DNA of 18,270 nt. Source: JARRLC01 sp037387425 (lineage in GTDB: Bacteria; Pseudomonadota; Alphaproteobacteria; Rhizobiales; Rhodomicrobiaceae). This document shows, in pieces, positions 15,578-18,270 of this stretch. The stretch lies in assembly GCA_037387425.1 (NCBI GenBank), contig JARRLC010000050.1:1-18270 (forward strand). Direction: 5' to 3'. The translations under genes and the position numbers were made by a program. The stretch's first letter is position 1. Each line of letters starts with the position of its first letter. The notes beneath the pieces are model-generated. The model was not told where the DNA came from. It saw only the letters and a list, made by a program, of their open reading frames with translations, and ran no database searches.

Positions 15578-16675
15578 ATGGCAACAGACCCCAAATCCGG
15601 CGACAATAGCAACGGCGCCTCTGGCCTCACCTACGCTGAATCCGGGGTAGATATCGACGCCGGGAACGCCCTGGTTGAAGCCATAAAGCCGCTCGCGAAG
15701 GCAACGGCGCGCGCAGGTGCAGGCGCGCATCTGGGCGGATTCGGCTCACTGTTTGACTTGAAAGCCGCTGGGTTCAAAGATCCGATTCTGGTCGCCAGCA
15801 ATGACGGCGTCGGCACTAAAGTAAAAATCGCGATCGAAACCGGGCGTCATGACACCGTGGGAATCGATCTAGTCGCCATGTGCGTCAACGACCTTGTCGT
15901 GCAAGGCGCGGAGCCGCTGTTTTTCCTCGACTACTTCGCCTCCGGAAAACTCGATATCGACGTGGCGAAGGCCGTTGTTAGCGGCATCGCGGAAGGATGC
16001 AAACAGGCGGGCGCGGCGCTGACCGGCGGGGAAACCGCCGAAATGCCAGGACTTTACGCCGAAGGCGATTACGATCTCGCAGGCTTTGCCGTGGGCGCAG
16101 CCGAGCGCGGCGCTCTGCTTCCGCGCGGCGATGTGGCGGCGGGCGATGCGATCATCGCTCTGGCGTCATCAGGCGTGCATTCCAACGGATTTTCGCTGGT
16201 GCGGCGCATCGTGGAGAGGACGGGCCTCGCCTGGAACGCGCCCGCGCCATTTGCCTCCGAGACGACGTTGGCGGAAGCTCTCTTAACCCCCACCCGCATT
16301 TATGTGAAGCCGCTTCTCGCCGCTATCCGCGAGACAGGCGCGGTGAAAGCGCTGGCTCATATCACCGGCGGGGGACTGCCTGAAAACCTGCCGCGCGTGT
16401 TGCCGGACGCGCTCGCCGCCCAGATCGACCTATCAACGCTTACCGTGCCGCCTGTGTTCGGCTGGCTGGCGGAGGCTGGCAGCATCGCTAAGGCCGAAAT
16501 GCTGCGTACATTCAATTGCGGCGTGGGGATGACGCTTGTAGCAGCGCGGGACAAGGCGGAGGCGCTTTGCGCGCTCTTGCGCGAACAGGGCGAAACAGCA
16601 ACCGTTATCGGCGAGATCGCCGAGCGCGGTAATGGCGCGCCGGTGCGCTTTTCCGGGGACATGCGGTTCTCTTAA
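15578..16675 (+). CDS. purM: Phosphoribosylformylglycinamidine cyclo-ligase (AIR synthetase)
   Basis: This is the cytoplasmic enzyme of de novo purine synthesis that closes FGAM to aminoimidazole ribotide using ATP. The protein has 365 residues from the chosen start. The family opening LTYAESGVDIDAGNALV is followed by ASNDGVGTKVKIA, the CVNDLVVQGAEPLFFLDYFA block, the GGETAEMPG loop and SSGVHSNGFSLVRR, all conserved in PurM. The C-terminal AIRS domain carries HITGGGLPENLPR and FNCGVGM. I chose ATG 15578 because its N terminus matches the family. The frame extends upstream to an ATG at 15509, giving a 23-residue leader unlike PurM. The ribosome site is weak (agagaa). purN, a common downstream partner, is missing here. 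Confidence 0.96.
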   Translation: MATDPKSGDNSNGASGLTYAESGVDIDAGNALVEAIKPLAKATARAGAGAHLGGFGSLFDLKAAGFKDPILVASNDGVGTKVKIAIETGRHDTVGIDLVAMCVNDLVVQGAEPLFFLDYFASGKLDIDVAKAVVSGIAEGCKQAGAALTGGETAEMPGLYAEGDYDLAGFAVGAAERGALLPRGDVAAGDAIIALASSGVHSNGFSLVRRIVERTGLAWNAPAPFASETTLAEALLTPTRIYVKPLLAAIRETGAVKALAHITGGGLPENLPRVLPDALAAQIDLSTLTVPPVFGWLAEAGSIAKAEMLRTFNCGVGMTLVAARDKAEALCALLREQGETATVIGEIAERGNGAPVRFSGDMRFS

Positions 16676-16841
16676 AAAACGTGCTGAGCGACTGGCAAAT
16701 CGCGAGTGCGCCGTCATTCGCCCCCTCATGTGGCCAGCCGCCACCGGTCCCCCTTTCGCAGATTAAATAATTTGCCTTAAATTACCCAGATTTCCCCTTT
16801 CATTCTGTACTCTGAAGCACAAAAGCACAGGAGACAGAACA
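16676..16841. other. Gap between purM and the small membrane protein gene
   Basis: This 166-base gap begins GC-rich, as in purM, and becomes AT-rich and pyrimidine-rich from about 16760. It ends in the aggag ribosome site of the next gene. A 30-codon frame (KKRAERLANRE...) runs to a taa near 16766 but lacks a start codon and any recognisable motif. I checked it for the start of purN and saw no phosphate-binding GRGSNxQA motif. Confidence 0.45.
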
Positions 16842-17156
16842 GTGTACGATTTGATCGTCGCATTCGGCGAGACGTTCGGCATATTGCCGCTTTATGCGGT
16901 CATTATCGTGTACGGAGGTTTCAACTCGTCGAACTTCAGGCAACTCTATATGTTCCTTGGGATCGCCTGCGGCCTTTACATCACGATGTTCCAGGTATTT
17001 AACCTGAAGGCAAAGTTCGGCATCTTCGACATGACGAGTTATCTTCCGATTCCTCAAAATATTGGAAACGCAATCGTGGGCGCGCTATTCGTCTGCGTGC
17101 TCGGAATTTCCGCATATGCCGTGCGACACTTGGTGTTTCCTCCGAAGGAGAGTTGA
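16842..17156 (+). CDS. Small membrane protein of unknown function
   Basis: I do not recognise this protein. It has 104 residues starting from GTG, with a good ribosome site (aggag, seven bases upstream). Three hydrophobic stretches are visible: about residues 10-26 (FGILPLYAVIIVYGG), 34-55 (QLYMFLGIACGLYITMF) and 75-97 (IVGALFVCVLGISAYAV). They are separated by short polar loops, and the protein ends PPKES. An odd SYLPIPQNIGN loop lies between the last two helices. The coding sequence is about 51% GC over the 120 bases I counted (16861-16980), against about 68% in 120 bases of purM. It stands alone between purM and uvrB, with 124 bases before uvrB. The ribosome site and membrane pattern make a real gene likely. 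Confidence 0.7.
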   Translation: MYDLIVAFGETFGILPLYAVIIVYGGFNSSNFRQLYMFLGIACGLYITMFQVFNLKAKFGIFDMTSYLPIPQNIGNAIVGALFVCVLGISAYAVRHLVFPPKES

Positions 17157-17280
17157 AACACTGCTTTTTTACTGCACGGGAGCACTCACAAAGAGATTGA
17201 GCAATTGCGTCGCTGTTTTGAATGGGGGCAGGCGATAACATCGCCTTCCCAAACGCTCGGCAACACGCCATATTCTTCCC
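17157..17280. other. Gap upstream of uvrB
   Basis: This 124-base gap contains a T6 run just after the small gene, which has no convincing stem in front of it. An in-frame stop at 17236 limits how far upstream uvrB can begin. I looked for an alphaproteobacterial LexA box (GTTC-N7-GTTC) and did not find one. No clear promoter hexamers and no ribosome site stand out immediately before the uvrB ATG. Confidence 0.45.
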
Positions 17281-18270
17281 ATGGCCCGTAAACCCAAAAA
17301 ATCCGCCGCTAGCGCATCGCCGCCCGCCACCGACGCGTCCAAGACCCCTGCCCTGCCCCCAGGTGCAGCGGAAGCGCCTGCTGCGCCTTACAATTTCGGC
17401 CCCGGCGCAGCCTCCACTGCCGCCCTTCCCACGATGGCCACGCATCCCATCGTGTCGGGCGCAATGCCGATGTTCACCCCGCATCGCCCAGAACGCCCGG
17501 AGAAATCCGAAGGCGGCATCCGCATGGCGCTTGCCTCGCCGTTTGAGCCGCGCGGCGATCAGCCAACCGCCATCGACGAACTGAGCGCAGGCGTCAAGGC
17601 GGGCGAGCGCGACCAGGTGCTGCTTGGCGTCACCGGCTCGGGCAAGACCTACACCATGGCGCAAGTAATCGAGCGCACGCAGCGCCCAGCGCTGATCCTC
17701 GCCCCGAATAAGACGCTAGCCGCCCAGCTTTACGGCGAGTTCAAAGCGTTCTTCCCAGATAACGCGGTTGAATATTTCGTATCCTACTACGATTATTACC
17801 AGCCGGAAGCTTACGTCCCGCGCACCGATACTTACATCGAGAAAGAATCCTCCATCAACGAGCAGATCGACCGGATGCGCCACGCCGCCACGCGCGCGCT
17901 GCTGGAACGCGACGATGTGATAATCGTGGCCTCGGTGTCTTGCATCTACGGTATCGGCTCGGTCGAGACCTACTCGGCGATGACATTCTCGATCCAGGTT
18001 GGCGACCGGGTTTCGCAGCGGCAACTGCTCGCCGATCTTGTGGCGATGCAATACCGGCGCAACAACATCGCCTTCGCGCGCGGCGATTTCCGTGTACGCG
18101 GCGACACCATCGAGCTGTTCCCGGCCCACCAGGAAGACCGCGCGTGGCGCATCTCCATGTTCGGCGACGAGGTGGAGAGCATTGCCGAGTTCGACCCGTT
18201 GACCGGCGAAAAGACGCAAGACCTTGCGCTGGTGAAGATCTACGCGAATTCGCACTACGTCACGCCGAAG
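17281..18270 (+). CDS. uvrB: Excinuclease ABC subunit B (UvrB), 3'-truncated by the window
   Basis: This is the damage-verifying helicase-like subunit of the UvrABC nucleotide excision repair complex. The frame is open from ATG 17281 through the last base, giving the first 330 residues. Walker A is GVTGSGKT at 116-123. The damage-probing beta-hairpin signature YYDYYQPEAY follows, then SSINEQIDRMRHAAT and the SVSCIYGIG motif. The UvrA-binding domain follows with RGDFRVRGDTIELFPA. In E. coli the Walker A loop sits about 77 residues earlier, so this protein has an Ala/Pro-rich, low-complexity N-terminal extension; such extensions occur in other alphaproteobacterial UvrB proteins. A start nearer MATHPIVSG or MALASPFEP cannot be excluded, because no good ribosome site precedes 17281. 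Confidence 0.95.
   Translation, partial: MARKPKKSAASASPPATDASKTPALPPGAAEAPAAPYNFGPGAASTAALPTMATHPIVSGAMPMFTPHRPERPEKSEGGIRMALASPFEPRGDQPTAIDELSAGVKAGERDQVLLGVTGSGKTYTMAQVIERTQRPALILAPNKTLAAQLYGEFKAFFPDNAVEYFVSYYDYYQPEAYVPRTDTYIEKESSINEQIDRMRHAATRALLERDDVIIVASVSCIYGIGSVETYSAMTFSIQVGDRVSQRQLLADLVAMQYRRNNIAFARGDFRVRGDTIELFPAHQEDRAWRISMFGDEVESIAEFDPLTGEKTQDLALVKIYANSHYVTPK

Noticed and set aside
16676..16768. Possible purN remnant after purM
   Set aside because: Translation shows no PurN motif and no start codon; treated as non-coding.
17157..17280. SOS (LexA) box before uvrB
   Set aside because: No GTTC-N7-GTTC or similar dyad could be found in the gap.
16999..17664. 221-codon minus-strand frame opposite uvrB and the small membrane gene
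   Set aside because: Composition is typical of an antisense frame in GC-rich coding DNA (Arg/Gly/Ala/His-rich), with no motif.
1..18270. CRISPR array, tRNA or rRNA genes, phage attachment site, defence island
   Set aside because: No regularly spaced repeats, cloverleaf sequences, integrases or defence-type proteins were seen on either strand.

Overview
The window looks like chromosomal DNA from an alphaproteobacterium, with moderate to high GC. The evidence is a complete fix/cco-type cbb3 oxidase locus (N-O-Q-P then G-H-I-S) and the order purM / DUF2066 / CDP-alcohol phosphatidyltransferase / hda / ppk / ppx. From memory, that order is familiar in Rhodospirillales-like and related alphaproteobacteria. 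I cannot name a genus from the sequence alone.

Region 1 (1-7484, + strand) is the respiratory block. ccoN (5' end outside the window), ccoO, ccoQ and ccoP encode the structural subunits of a cbb3-type cytochrome c oxidase, the high-affinity terminal oxidase used at low oxygen. A hairpin at 2831-2868 separates them from ccoG, ccoH, ccoI and ccoS, which encode the copper-handling and assembly proteins. The genes are tightly packed: ccoQ/ccoP overlap by 14 bases and ccoH/ccoI by 28. Every expected heme, Cu and Fe-S ligand motif that I checked is present.

Region 2 (7485-7723) is a short space between converging genes. It holds a probable relic of an IS256/mutator-type transposase and a GC-rich hairpin.

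Region 3 (7724-15243, - strand) holds a DnaJ/CbpA-type co-chaperone without zinc fingers, then a run transcribed DUF2066 -> CDP-alcohol phosphatidyltransferase -> hda -> ppk -> ppx. Hda is the clamp-bound inactivator of DnaA. Ppk and Ppx/GppA make and degrade polyphosphate. The transferase makes a phospholipid. The DUF2066 protein is probably exported and of unknown role. ppk and ppx overlap by a few bases and are probably translationally coupled.

Region 4 (15244-18270, + strand) has a divergent regulatory gap, then purM (purine synthesis), a small GTG-initiated membrane protein of unknown function, and the start of uvrB (nucleotide excision repair), which runs off the window. purN, a frequent partner of purM, is not here.

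Overall this is mainly conserved core-genome content. I did not find a convincing new multi-gene system. The least explained items are the small membrane protein at 16842-17156, the transposase relic at about 7553-7648, and the paired 12-base repeats upstream of hda.
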